A DNA stretch of 64,000 nucleotides from Entoloma clypeatum (Eukaryota > Basidiomycota > Agaricomycetes > Agaricales > Entolomataceae). Below the pieces are notes generated by a model. That model was not told where the DNA came from, searched no databases, and saw only the letters and a program-made list of their open reading frames with translations. Position 1 is the stretch's first letter, and each line of letters starts with the position of its first letter. Positions 9,637 to 20,281 of this stretch are shown piece after piece. The position numbers and the translations under genes were made by a program. Where the stretch lies: assembly GCA_963565915.1 (NCBI GenBank), contig OY751490.1:1054001-1118000 (forward strand), in the 5' to 3' direction.

Positions 9637-12600
9637 ATGTCTTCAAACTCTAAACTCGACCTCGCCTCTTCCGTTCCCAAACTCACCACCACCAACTTCT
9701 CCGTCTATCAGGAGAAGATGAGCGCCTACCTTAAGGCAGCTAAAGTGTGGAGGATCGTCACCGGCGACAAAAAGTTCCCGGCTGATCCCAAAGAGACAGA
9801 CTTCCAAGACAAGTTAAACACTTGGCATGAACAGGACGATCAGGCCCAAGGCCTAATCCAGATGTCCATTTCGGACTCTCTCGTCCATCACATCAAGGGA
9901 GCTAAAACCTCCAAGGAGATGTGGGACCTGATCGCCACGAAACTGTCCACGGTCGGTCCGTCCACCGTCTTTGCTGATTTCCAGCAACTCCTCCGCACTT
10001 CTCTCTCTCCCGCCGATCCTTTATCTGGCATCGATAAGATGCAGACCCTTTTCCAACGACTCGAGCATAACCATATAGACATCCCCAAGTTCGTCCGGAT
10101 CATGATGATCCTGAATGGACTGCCTCAGGGCTACGATGGTCTTGTGCACAGCATCCTCTTTGATGCAGTACACTATGTGGCGCCTGGCGGCAATCAGTCC
10201 ACGGTACTCGAGATCGGGAAAGTAATCGAGCAAGTACGCTCGGAATACTTCCGTAAAAACCCGCACGCTCCACAGTCCCAAGGAGGTGCTCACGCGAATA
10301 AGATTTCTGCGGTAAAACGCGCTCGGCCCAACCCCCCGAAGTACCAGCCTCGCACTGGACCCTCTCAGGGATCTTCGGAAGGACCGGCTGCTAACCAGCA
10401 GCATTCGCATCAGCACTCCAAGCCCTGGAAAGGCAAGGGACGTGGGACTTCCGCTGGGAAGACCAAGGGCAAAGGACCCTGGAAAGGTAAAGAGAAGGCG
10501 CATTTTGCCTCCTCTGCCATGGATAGCGCCCCTGATGGGCAGCTTCCAATCCAGACCTTACCCAATACGGTCATTTACGGAAATGGGTCTATCTTCACTC
10601 CGCACCCCTCATCATCCACCGATTGGAGGATAAGGAACAACCAATCGCTTGCGATCGGTAATATTCCTGGCCCAGGCCCTTTCACGGACCTGGATGGAGC
10701 GCGCACACTAGCTAACAGCATTGGTGTCCCTCCAACAGCGCAGAATCTGACTCGCCTCGTCGATGTCCCCGCACTTCAACGTAATGAAGCTGCGACGTCA
10801 AGGCCGCTTTCAGCGCCTCCGACAATGGACCCCCGGAATCACCGCATTCCGGTTTTCGAAGAGACACCGAGTAGAATCAGCTGGGCCGATGAGATGGATA
10901 CAGAAGACATAGCCCCCACCATAAGGGGCTATTACGATGAAGGATACGTCAACGACTATATGGAGTATGAAGTTTCCCGTGGTGATGGAAACAACGACGA
11001 CATGGGGTATGTTTCACATTCAACAGCACGTACAGCGCAGTTGACAAATACTTCACAGAAGCCTCTTTGGAGACGAGTGAATGGACGGCGGTCCAATGTA
11101 TTTTTATCACCTGCTGTACACGCGCTTATAGCGCAAATAAATTCTCATTATGCGAATTGTGCTGAATGTAAGAAACAGAATCAATCCAATTGGATTCTTG
11201 ATTCAGGTGCATCGTTGCACTTTACCTATGACATCAATGATTTCATTGAGTATACCCCATTAAAAGATCGTCAATCTGTGCAAATTGCGCAGAAAGGTCA
11301 CACTATTCAAATCCTTGGACAAGGAACGGTGTTGATTAATCACACCATCAAGAAAAACGGGCGAGAACAAAATAAAATAACTCGTCTATCACCCGTTTAT
11401 TATATACCAGATTTAGACGTTCGTCTTTTATCTGTAGGCGAGATCCTTAAACAAGGAAATGAAATTAGCGGACGATTTGGTTCGATCGCGCTAAAGACCA
11501 ATTCAGGTCTTCCTTTGTTTATGTGTTATCCTCATAAGGCAAATGAATCGATTTATTGGCTAAATGCCACGATCATTAAAGAGGAACGAATACACTTGGT
11601 TAGTCTTAGTGTCTCACAATCTGTTGATTATGACACCTGGCACAAGCGATTCGGACACCCTTCACATGAAGTACTACGACATGCTTCTAAACATGTCAAA
11701 GGTTTCAATGGAGTGGACAAACCGTCCACTGAGCGACCCTGCAAAGGATGCGCTCTTGGAAAGATGCCTTCAAAATCTTTCCCACCATCTCAGACACGCG
11801 CTAAAGCACCTCTTGAGCTAATCCATTCGGATTTAAAGCAATTCAAGAAGGCGACTTATAGCAAATATAATTATTATATCAGCTTTGTTGATGACTACAC
11901 GTCACACGCCTGGATCTCTTTATTGAGACTAAAATCCGATGCACACTCTGCACTTCGAGATTTTAATGCCATGGTTAAAAACCAGTTCAATACGACAATT
12001 AAAACTTGGCGTTTTGATGGCGGCGGTGAGTTTGTCCCTTTCCAAGCAGATATGCGTGAGATGGGAATCCAGGGTGAAGTTACTGTGCCGCACCAGCCAC
12101 AACAAAATGGTCGAGCGGAACGTTTTAACAGAACTTTAATGGATAAAGCACTTGCTATGTTGCATGATGCTTGCCTACCCGAAACATGGATTCAATTTGC
12201 GGTAGAACATGCACTTCACTTGTATAACCGAACTCCATTGAAAAGACATGGATGGCTTACTCCGTATGAGTCCCTTAAAAAGGAAAAGCCTGATGTGTCA
12301 AACCTACACGTTTTTGGATGTGGTGCTTACGTCTTTCTTCCAAAAGAAATTCGTACTACCACCGCTAAATCCGAGCTGATGATCTTCATCGGATTTAAAA
12401 CTGGAACTAAAGGTTACCGGTTTATGCGGATACCAAACAACGTAGTCTTCATAGGTGTCACAGCAATGTTTGATGAACAGCTGTTCCCTAAATGTTCTAC
12501 AATGAACAAAATACCTTCGATAACACAATACCATGATCCAACATCAGACGATATGGGAAACGATGATGTAAATGGACATGATGGCCCGTCTGTTTTACCA

Positions 12601-14820
12601 ACCGACGATTTCCATTCGGAAAACAATGATGTACATGGTCCTGGCGGTTCACGTTACCCGTTTAATCCAGGAAACCATGATGACAATCATAACCTCCCTG
12701 ATACAAATAGCGACCAAACTGGTCAGCTTCCCGAAGGTTCCAGTCAGACTTCTGATGGAACAAACAGACAGGACACCGCTGAGAATCAGCAGTGGGTTCC
12801 CCGGACTCGCAATCCAGGGAAACGTGTGCGCACAGATGCACCAAACGATGATCGTACCTTACCAGGCGATTATCGTCCACAGACTGATCGTCCTCGTCGT
12901 ACTCGGGTTATACCCCAGCGTCCTGGAAATGTTTACGGGAACAACCCGGCTGAGGCCTTGCGTCAAAATCAGCGTGATTGGAGCAGAACCGTTCAGGAGG
13001 ATTCACGGCGATACGCCTATAATCCCCGATCGGAGACCAGACCCCAGCAATCTGGCGCTGTTCCATCAACTAGCTCCGCTGATCCTCAGATGTATCAGAA
13101 CAATTCCAATCCGAATCCGGATATAGATATGGAGGAATTACTCTATATTAGGGAAGGGGGAGGACAGTCACAAATGCTTGCGCACTTGCTATCTAAAGCA
13201 ATCCCTGCATATGACGAAATTCCACAAGACCCAAAGTCTTGGCAAATGAAGGACATAAATAAGCTACCTGAAAAGGAAAAGCTTGAATGGAAAGCAGCAT
13301 GCCGTGAGGAACTAGAAGCCCTCCGGAAGCGCAATGTCTTTAAGTTGGTTGACCTGCCTAAAGGTCGTAAAACCATCAGAAATCGATGGGTATTCGACGT
13401 CAAAACTGACGGACGAAAGAAGGCACGACTCGTTGCCAAGGGTTTCTCACAGATCGAGGGTATCGATTTTGATGAGATCTTCTCACCCGTGATACGTTTT
13501 GAAACTATCCGAATCCTCTTCGCCGTAGCTGCGCTTGAAGGATGGGTGATTGAAGGAATAGATGTCAAATCAGCTTTTCTTTATGGAGAGCTCGATGAGG
13601 AAATCTATATGAATCAACCCGAAGGCTTTGTTGTCAAAGGCCAAGAACGGAAGGTCATCCGTTTATTAAAAGCACTCTATGGCCTAAAACAGGCTGCGAG
13701 AGCGTGGTGGATCGCGCTCAATGCATCAATGGAGAAGCTAGGTTTTACTCGATGTAGAACCGACTCAGGCGTCTTTGTTTACCACAACAAACAATCAGGT
13801 GATTTGATAATCGCTTTGATCTATGTTGATGACGGCCTGTTCATGGGATCAAACCCAGATCTTGTTCGCAAGATAAAATCTGACTTTAAAAATAAATGGG
13901 AAAGTCGTGATCTTGGTATTGCTAAAGAATTCTTGCGTATGAGAATACGACAAGATTCGGAAAAGCAGATCGTAACAATCGATCAGTCAGAATACCTGAA
14001 GAAGATCATTAAGCGCTTTGGCTTAGAAAATGCAAAGGCTGCTGACACTCCACTCCCAAAGGGTTATTACCCTACACCAAATGAGGGGGAGGTGGATCCC
14101 ACACTCAAAACGAGGTACCAAATGATCATTGGATCGTTGTTGTACTTGTCCATTGGAACGAGACCGGACATTGCTTTTGCAGTTGCAAAAATGTCACAAA
14201 TGTCTGCAAACCCTTCCAAAGAGCATGAGAAATACGCTCTACGGATTGTCAGATATCTTGTCGGTACTCAAGACTACTCTATAGTCTATGATGGTCGATC
14301 CAAGGCTTCTTTTGAAGCATGGACAGATTCAGACTGGGCATCAGACCCATCTGATAGAAAATCCCAATCGGGATATTTCCTTAAGCTTGCAGGAGGACTT
14401 GTTCTTTGGAAAAGTCGCAAGCAAAAGACAGTGGCACATTCGTCCACTGAGGCGGAAATGATTGCTGCCAGTGAATGTTCGCGAGAATGCGAATGGGTTA
14501 CTCATCTCTTCAAAGAGCTTGGACTACAGGACATTACCAAAATGCCGTTCCATGTAGATAACCAAGGCGCGATTTTCAATGCGCAGAACCCAGTCACTGA
14601 AGGCAGAACCAAACATATAGCAATCCATCACTTTGCTATACGCGATAGAGTTCAAGATGGATTGATCGAACCACGGTTCGTTCCGGGAACAGAGAATCCG
14701 GCTGATATGTTTACCAAGCCACTTGGTCGCCAGGAATTTGAGAAATTCCGTGCTCTACTTCAGATGAAGTTTAAAGAGCCTTATACTCCACTTACGAAAC
14801 CTACCCGGGATTCTAAGTGA
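9637..14820 (+). CDS. gag-pol: Copia Gag-Pol polyprotein
   Basis: One frame is open from 9604; the Met at 9637 (MSSNSKLDLASS) is the likely start because the gag similarity begins just after it. Order: UBN2-type gag (NFSVYQEKMSAYLKAA), basic Gly/Lys linker without a clear CCHC knuckle, protease (ILDSGASLHF, about 11194), GAG-pre-integrase HHCC (HKRFGHPSHE, CKGC), integrase with D (11830), D (12016) and E (12118) and the variant FDGGGEF, RT (YVDD at 13822), and RNase H (TDSDWASD to NPADMFTKPL). All catalytic motifs are present and no stop or frameshift is seen. With identical LTRs this is a good candidate for a currently active element. Confidence 0.95.
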   Translation: MSSNSKLDLASSVPKLTTTNFSVYQEKMSAYLKAAKVWRIVTGDKKFPADPKETDFQDKLNTWHEQDDQAQGLIQMSISDSLVHHIKGAKTSKEMWDLIATKLSTVGPSTVFADFQQLLRTSLSPADPLSGIDKMQTLFQRLEHNHIDIPKFVRIMMILNGLPQGYDGLVHSILFDAVHYVAPGGNQSTVLEIGKVIEQVRSEYFRKNPHAPQSQGGAHANKISAVKRARPNPPKYQPRTGPSQGSSEGPAANQQHSHQHSKPWKGKGRGTSAGKTKGKGPWKGKEKAHFASSAMDSAPDGQLPIQTLPNTVIYGNGSIFTPHPSSSTDWRIRNNQSLAIGNIPGPGPFTDLDGARTLANSIGVPPTAQNLTRLVDVPALQRNEAATSRPLSAPPTMDPRNHRIPVFEETPSRISWADEMDTEDIAPTIRGYYDEGYVNDYMEYEVSRGDGNNDDMGYVSHSTARTAQLTNTSQKPLWRRVNGRRSNVFLSPAVHALIAQINSHYANCAECKKQNQSNWILDSGASLHFTYDINDFIEYTPLKDRQSVQIAQKGHTIQILGQGTVLINHTIKKNGREQNKITRLSPVYYIPDLDVRLLSVGEILKQGNEISGRFGSIALKTNSGLPLFMCYPHKANESIYWLNATIIKEERIHLVSLSVSQSVDYDTWHKRFGHPSHEVLRHASKHVKGFNGVDKPSTERPCKGCALGKMPSKSFPPSQTRAKAPLELIHSDLKQFKKATYSKYNYYISFVDDYTSHAWISLLRLKSDAHSALRDFNAMVKNQFNTTIKTWRFDGGGEFVPFQADMREMGIQGEVTVPHQPQQNGRAERFNRTLMDKALAMLHDACLPETWIQFAVEHALHLYNRTPLKRHGWLTPYESLKKEKPDVSNLHVFGCGAYVFLPKEIRTTTAKSELMIFIGFKTGTKGYRFMRIPNNVVFIGVTAMFDEQLFPKCSTMNKIPSITQYHDPTSDDMGNDDVNGHDGPSVLPTDDFHSENNDVHGPGGSRYPFNPGNHDDNHNLPDTNSDQTGQLPEGSSQTSDGTNRQDTAENQQWVPRTRNPGKRVRTDAPNDDRTLPGDYRPQTDRPRRTRVIPQRPGNVYGNNPAEALRQNQRDWSRTVQEDSRRYAYNPRSETRPQQSGAVPSTSSADPQMYQNNSNPNPDIDMEELLYIREGGGQSQMLAHLLSKAIPAYDEIPQDPKSWQMKDINKLPEKEKLEWKAACREELEALRKRNVFKLVDLPKGRKTIRNRWVFDVKTDGRKKARLVAKGFSQIEGIDFDEIFSPVIRFETIRILFAVAALEGWVIEGIDVKSAFLYGELDEEIYMNQPEGFVVKGQERKVIRLLKALYGLKQAARAWWIALNASMEKLGFTRCRTDSGVFVYHNKQSGDLIIALIYVDDGLFMGSNPDLVRKIKSDFKNKWESRDLGIAKEFLRMRIRQDSEKQIVTIDQSEYLKKIIKRFGLENAKAADTPLPKGYYPTPNEGEVDPTLKTRYQMIIGSLLYLSIGTRPDIAFAVAKMSQMSANPSKEHEKYALRIVRYLVGTQDYSIVYDGRSKASFEAWTDSDWASDPSDRKSQSGYFLKLAGGLVLWKSRKQKTVAHSSTEAEMIAASECSRECEWVTHLFKELGLQDITKMPFHVDNQGAIFNAQNPVTEGRTKHIAIHHFAIRDRVQDGLIEPRFVPGTENPADMFTKPLGRQEFEKFRALLQMKFKEPYTPLTKPTRDSK

Positions 14821-14827
14821 GGGGGAG

Positions 14828-15177
14828 TGTTGAACATATCGCCAGATATGAACACACCATGTGCTTGTCACAGGAAGTGACTATAAGTCACTATTACCAT
14901 ATATGTGAGTTTATGGTACAACCACGGACGAATGACTTGTTTATACATTGTTTGTACAATGGTCCGTGCGCATATTGGATTAGTATAAATACCCATGTAT
15001 TTAGTACGATGAATCCTAACTTCTTGAACACCCCAGTTCTCTGAGTTAACTAACCAGCTAGTATAGCTTCTAGATTCTCTATAGTTACTCTTAACCAGGT
15101 CAGTAGAGCTTCCACTATGCCTTCATACCGATACGTCTTGAGCGCCCTTTGGGCTGCCTACGTCGGGTATTTCATTA
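14828..15177 (+). repeat. 3' LTR of the copia element
   Basis: 350 bp, no difference from the 5' LTR found by eye. It starts right after the purine-rich stretch following the gag-pol stop (TGA 14818-14820). It also carries the ATG of the leader ORF, but the frame here runs into gypsy B sequence. Confidence 0.95.
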
Positions 15178-18117
15178 CGACCTTATAACCTCAAGATCAA
15201 TTTGGAGGAAGGTACTTCCCCTCCGATTGGTCCAATGTACTCACTCTCGCAATCCGAACTTGGATCCCTCCGAGACTTCATCGACAAGCATCTCAATATC
15301 GGTTTTATTAAACCTTCAAGTTCACCTCACGGCGCTCCGATCCTCTTCGTCCGAAAGAAAGATGGATCACTCCGACTATGCGTCGACTACCAAGGCCTGA
15401 ACAAAATCATGAAGAAGGACCGATACCCACTTCCGCTCATCTCTGACCTCTTAGCCACTGCCGGAAAAGCACGTGTTTATACCACCATAGACCTCTGACA
15501 CGCATACCACCTAGTCCGCATCGCTGAAGGTGACGAATGGAAAACTGCATTCCACACTCGCTATGGATCGTTTGAATGGTTAGTCATGCCATTCGGATTG
15601 TCTAACGCACCTGCAGCCTTTCAACACTTTATGAACGACATCTTCTCCAACCTTCTGGACAACTGCGTTACCGTTTACCTCAACAACATCCTGATCTACT
15701 CCAACAACCCCGAGGAACACAAAAAACATGTCCGAGAAGTCCTCCGACGACTCCGACAACATGGTCTTTACGCCCGTGCCGACAAGTGCGACTTCTCTGC
15801 CGAAACTGTAGAATATCTTGGATTTATCCTTTCTCCCGACGGACTCAAAATGTCGCAAGCGAAAGTCAAGATTATTCAGGATTGGCCTGAACCGCGCAGA
15901 GTGAAGGACGTCCAGTCCTTTTTAGGTTTTGCAAACTTTTACCGATGTTTCATTCCATTCTATTCCAACATCACTATTCCACTCACTCGTTTAACCAGGA
16001 AACATGCCACTTGGCTGTTCTCCAACGACACCCGAACCGCTTTTAATGACCTGAAAAAGGCATTTACCACCGCTCCGATTCTGACACACTGGATCCCCGA
16101 CTCTCCGATAATTGTCGAAACCGACGCATCCGACTATGCCCTAGCGGCTATTCTGTCAATAGTCACCTCTGACAATGAAGTCCACCCCGTCGCATTCCAT
16201 TCCCGCACCTTCACGGCCCCCGAAGTAAACTATGACACCCACGATAAGGAACTTCTTGCCATCTACGAAGCGTTTAAAATTTGGGGCCATTACCTTGAAG
16301 GCTCCGGTACTCCAATTGATGTTGTTACCGACCACAAAAATCTCGAGTATTTTGCCACCACCAAAGTTCTTTCACGCCGACAAGTCCGATGGTCGGAATA
16401 CCTTTCTCAGTTCAACCTCGTCATCTGATTCCGCCCCGGCTGATTGGGAACTAAACCTGACTCTCTAACTAGACATTGGGATGTCTACCCTAAAGGGGGA
16501 AATAGCGACTATGTTGACATCAATCCAACCAACCTCCGACCAGTCTTTTCGCAAGAACAGCTCTCCGCTTCAGTTCGCGCGACTCAACTCCTTGAGCCCG
16601 TCCTCCGTGCAACCATTATCATGGACACAGAAAAGCTTCACCACAACATACTCACAGCACTCCCTTCCGACACTCTTTACGACACTCTTTTTAAAGATCC
16701 TAAACCCCGCTGGTCTCTCAACCCCGATGGTTTCCTCCGACATGACGATTGGATATATGTTCCCGACTCCGACAACCTCCGACTCCGAGTCCTACAGCAC
16801 AAGCACGATCATATGCTTGCTGGACACCCAGGTCAGAACAAGACACTCAGTCTCATTCAGCATGATTATACCTGGCCCGGAATACGAGATTTTGTTAAAC
16901 ACTATTGCAAGTCATGTACCACTTGCATGCGATCGAAGCCACAAAGACACAAGCCTTACGGCCTACTCAAACAGCTTCTGATCCCCGAATGTCCTTGGAA
17001 TTCTATCTCAATGGATTTCATCGAGACCCTTCCGACCTCCGACAACTTTGATTCAATCCTCGTTATCGTTGACCGATTAACGAAACAAAGTATTTTCATT
17101 CCGACAACAATTCACTGCACCTCCGAAGACCTTGCCGTTCTCTTCGTATTGCATGTCTTCTCTAAACACGGCGTCCCCGAACATGTCACCTCTGACCGCG
17201 GCCCCGAATTCATCTCCCTATTTTTCCGATCTCTCGGAAAGGCTCTAAACATGACCCTCCACTTCACCTCCGGTTACCACCCCGAAGGCGATGGCCAAAC
17301 CGAACGCACTAACCAGACCCTCGAACAGTACTTGCGGATATTCTGCAATTACCAACAGGACAACTGGTCCGCTCTCCTTCCGATTGCGGAGTTCGCGTAC
17401 AACAACGCACCTAGTGCTACCACTGGCATATCTCCCTTCTTTGCTAACAAGGGTTACCATCCGAACATTACTGTTCACCTGGAACGAGACCTCGCCTCTT
17501 CCCGAGCCCGATCCTTCGTGACTGACTTAGACGAACTTCACCAAGAACTGAAAGCCACCATCTCCGACACTCAACGACGTTACCAGAAGTCCTCCAACAA
17601 TAATTGGATCGCACCTCCGACATTTTCTGTCGGACAACAGGTTTTCGTCAAAGCACAGTTCTTCCGCACAACACGCCCATCCAAGAAACTCTCAGAAAAG
17701 TACTTGGGACCATACGAGATCATTGCACAACCCGGCACACACTCCTTTACCCTCCGACTCCCCGACACATTCCGCGGTGTTCACCCCGTCTACCACGTCT
17801 CCATGCTTGAACCCGCAACTCCGAACACCATTCCGAATCGGACCCAACCTCTGCCTCCTCCGATTGACATTGACGGAGAACTTGAGTACGAGATCGCTGA
17901 AATAGTCGACTCAAAGATCGACCGACGACGTAGCTGCAAGCTACTATATTTCGTCCGTTGGTTAGGATATGAAAACACTGATGAAGAATTCTCTTGGCTA
18001 CCAGCCAATGAATTGGAAAACGCCCCCAAGCTTGTCTCCGACTTTCACTCCGCTTATCCCGACAAACCGGGTCCGCTCACATCGCTCTGAAACAAGAAAA
18101 AACAAGTACTATTCTAT

Positions 18118-19095
18118 CTACTTAGTACATTGTTTCTTGTTTGACGGACCCTCCTCCTTGTCCGACTCCTCCTCCTCCTCCGCCTTCTCCGACGGCTCCG
18201 AAATCGACATGTCGGAATCGTCCGACAGCTCCGGCAACTCCAACCTCTTCCTATTCACAAGATCCTTCCTAATCCTTCTCGTGATCCTCTTCTCCAGTCC
18301 CAACTTGTGCGTCTCCTCCGCTGTATCCATCTCCAACTCCGACCCTTCCTCCGACACCTCCGGCGACTTTGGTTGATACTCGGCGTTCACCGAGCCTTCG
18401 ACTGCTGTTAGCAGTCGCCTCACCTGCCTTGTCTCCGCCAGTATCATCTTGAGGACACCCAAGACGGTGTCCTCCGACCCACTCTCCGACGGCATCTCCG
18501 ACGCCTTTTTCTTCCCCTTAATCACCTTCACCGTTTTCTTCACCTCCTTCACCTCCGACTTTCCCTCTGACGCTCCGACCTTGCACTTCTTCTTGTCCTT
18601 GACACAACCCTTGCAGGACGACTTATTCCTAAAACAAAAGGTTAAAACAGAAGAGACGAACCAAAGAAGAACTTACTCATCGCGTTCACATTCGACGCCC
18701 TTCGCAATGCACCTATCACAGGCGCCGACCCCGACCCCGACTCCCGACCCCTCTCCGACCGTCGCCGTCACTTCCTCTACCTTCCTTTTCTTCGTCACCT
18801 GCTTCTTCTTCTTCTCCACCTGCGGCCCCCCCGACCCCTTGCTCAATGCACCTTGCGCAGCGGCCACTTCATCGGCCCTCTTCTGAGCCGCCAGCTCCTA
18901 CGCCCGATGCATCTCCTCCGCTACCCGCATCTCCTCCACTAACCGTGCCGCCTCCACAGCCCTCTCTTCCTCCGCTCTCCGCTCCTCCTCAGCCTTCCTC
19001 GCAGCCTCCTCCTCTGCTGCTCGCTTTTTCGCCTCCACCTCTGCGAGCTTAGCCTGCAGCGCCTCCATCTCCTTTTGAAAATCGGTTGCCGACAT
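18118..19095 (-). pseudogene. Antisense spliced gene inside gypsy B: coiled coil plus two zinc clusters
   Basis: Minus strand, between pol and the 3' LTR. Exon 1 is 19095-18677 and exon 2 is 18628-18118; the 48-nt intron has GTAAGT and TTTGTTTTAG ends and joins the frame. The model is 309 codons: MSATDFQKEME start, a long charged coiled coil (Ala/Glu/Arg), then CDRCIAKGVEC and, across the intron, CKGCVKDKKKC, i.e. two C-x2-C-x6-C clusters, and an acidic/basic C-terminus with a helical segment (VLKMILAETRQVRRLL). One TAG at about 18897 interrupts exon 1, so this copy is probably dead. The architecture suggests a DNA- or RNA-binding regulator; the function is not known to me. Confidence 0.65.
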
Positions 19096-19259
19096 ATTGA
19101 GGTTTTTTCGGAAAAGTTTAAAACGAAAAGAGAATGGGGGAACAAGAAGAAAGAACCACTCAGACAGTATTTTCAACCAACGCATCACATGACGCAGTTC
19201 ACACGCACCGACCACCTAGGTCCTTAGGCCTCATGGGTTCGGCCCTAAGGGGGAAATAC

Positions 19260-19737
19260 TGTTACATTCCGATCCATTCCGACGATTTCTGACCAATCCC
19301 GACACCTCCAACACCTCCAACATTTTGACTAATACTTATTATGCATACTTACTGTTATGAATCTCGTTACTACGTACATTACTTACATCCGACCATTTTA
19401 CTTATGTTAAGAATCTCCGACAGCCACTCGTTATCCGACTCCAACGAAGCCACACGTCCTCCGACATAGTATTTAAACTTATGTAGAATCGTGTATTAGC
19501 TTCAGTTTGAATATCAACTTAGAATCAACATCACACCTTCCGTCCTCTTTCCAACTCTTAACTTGAGTCCGACCTACGATCCTCCGATCCTTCCGAAATG
19601 AGGACACCGACGTATTAGTGAGGGCGCAACACACAAGTTGAAGCCAAGTCCTTGCCCCTACGTTGCACGCGCTCCGACCCTCCGACCTTCCGACGCGTCC
19701 GACGTAGCTCCGACGTTTTGTCGATCAGTTCTTAACA
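19260..19737 (+). repeat. 3' LTR of gypsy B
   Basis: 478 bp, homologous to 5877-6354. CpG losses are distributed on both LTRs (for example CTCCAAC here for CTCCGAC, and TTCTGTC in the 5' copy for TTCCGTC), showing decay after insertion. Confidence 0.95.
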
Positions 19738-20114
19738 GGTACTAACGGTGAGAGGGGACCGTTATTGGGATGGCAGGTATGTACGGGCAGTACTCACCCA
19801 TGGTCGTGTTGTCCGTTGCTGTGTGACTGGTGGCACATTGTAATCTGCTTGACCAGTAAATCGAAGAGTAATCAGGCTGGCGGCCTGATGCAGCCTGATT
19901 TAAGTAACCTGATTCAGCCTGATTTCTCCAATTCTCGCTGAATCAAGACCCCTTCCATTACACCTGAGCGCTGAGCTGTAATGTAGTGGTGAGCAACGGT
20001 GGGCGGAGGCATATGGGGGGGGGGGGGGGGGTTTGCACCTGCTGTCTATGGTTGTTAACGACAAGAAGGGACCGTTATCGTGTGGAATAGACAAGGCCGA
20101 CTGCCACGGCACAC
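19738..20114. other. Flank of gypsy B with a poly-G run, no gene
   Basis: Nothing coding recognised. A run of about 19 G lies at 20017-20035. Sequence around 20031-20085 (CACCTGCTGTCTATGG, GGGACCGTTAT) resembles the joined flanks of gypsy B (5848-5876 plus 19738-19775). Confidence 0.4.
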
Positions 20115-20211
20115 ATAGTCAACCTACATTGTAACGTCTTAGACCGTCCAGCGAAGACATACAATGTATTGTCTCAGATGGCTGCAGCGGGCCCGCTGGA
20201 GCTCCGGCGAA
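20115..20211 (+). repeat. Diverged KDZ-type terminal repeat, single end
   Basis: Aligns with the KDZ terminal inverted repeat at 27932-28006: AGTCAACCTACA, then GACCGTCCAGCGAAGACATAC against CGGTCTAGCAAACGCATAC, then CAATGTATTGT against CACTGTATGGT, then GCAGCG. It is followed by CCGGCGAACAAACC. No partner end is seen nearby, so it is a solo terminus or a relic. Confidence 0.5.
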
Positions 20212-20281
20212 CAAACCTTAAATGACAGAGCTTAGTAATCAAAGTAGAACAGTGTGTTAGTGGCTCTACTAGCACTGCCAG

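Larger units (their letters stand above)
8421..15177 (+). mobile_element. Ty1/copia element, apparently intact and very recent
   Basis: 350-bp LTRs (8421-8770 and 14828-15177) that look identical base for base, with target duplication CGACC at 8416-8420 and 15178-15182. The primer-binding site directly after the 5' LTR (GGTTATGGGCCC, 8771) is complementary to a tRNA-iMet anticodon stem-loop, the usual copia half-tRNA primer. A purine tract GAGGGGGAG precedes the 3' LTR. The gag-pol frame is uninterrupted over 1738 codons. It lies inside the gypsy B pol between protease and RT. Confidence 0.95.
7628..18090 (+). pseudogene. pol: Gypsy B pol (split by copia at 8421-15177, inactivated)
   Basis: Parts are 7628-8420 and 15183-18090; removing the copia plus one TSD joins them in frame (HRP then YNLKINLEEG). 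Order: aspartic protease (LIDSGSTHCF, about 7790), RT from 15200 (SSSPHGAPILFVRKKDGSLR; PFGLSNAP), RNase H (VETDASDYALAAIL), HHCC zinc finger (GHPGQNKT, CTTC), integrase with D, D and E (MDFIE, SDRGPEF, GQTERTNQT), and a C-terminal chromodomain (about 17880-18050). Damage: TGA at 15496-15498, 16426-16428 and 16441-16443, all at expected Arg CGA codons, and the RT YLDD box is YLNN at 15682-15687, which removes both catalytic Asp residues. Not functional. Confidence 0.9.
5877..19737 (+). mobile_element. Ty3/gypsy family B, full length, split by a copia element
   Basis: Two 478-bp LTRs flank the element, with a perfect 5-bp target duplication GGTAC at 5872-5876 and 19738-19742. Without the nested copia (8421-15182 with one TSD) the element is about 7.1 kb. 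The order is LTR, gag, protease, RT, RNase H, integrase, chromodomain, an antisense spliced gene and LTR; a purine tract AAGGGGGAAA precedes the 3' LTR. Coding capacity is lost by several stops and by loss of the RT catalytic Asp pair. TCCGA words occur throughout. Confidence 0.95.

Noticed and set aside
14817..15044. 75-codon frame at the copia 3' LTR
   Set aside because: The same frame is read in the 5' LTR; it is untranslated LTR sequence downstream of the polyprotein stop.
20017..20035. Run of about 19 G
   Set aside because: Simple homopolymer, likely of uncertain length in the assembly; no G-quadruplex-type spacing that would suggest function.
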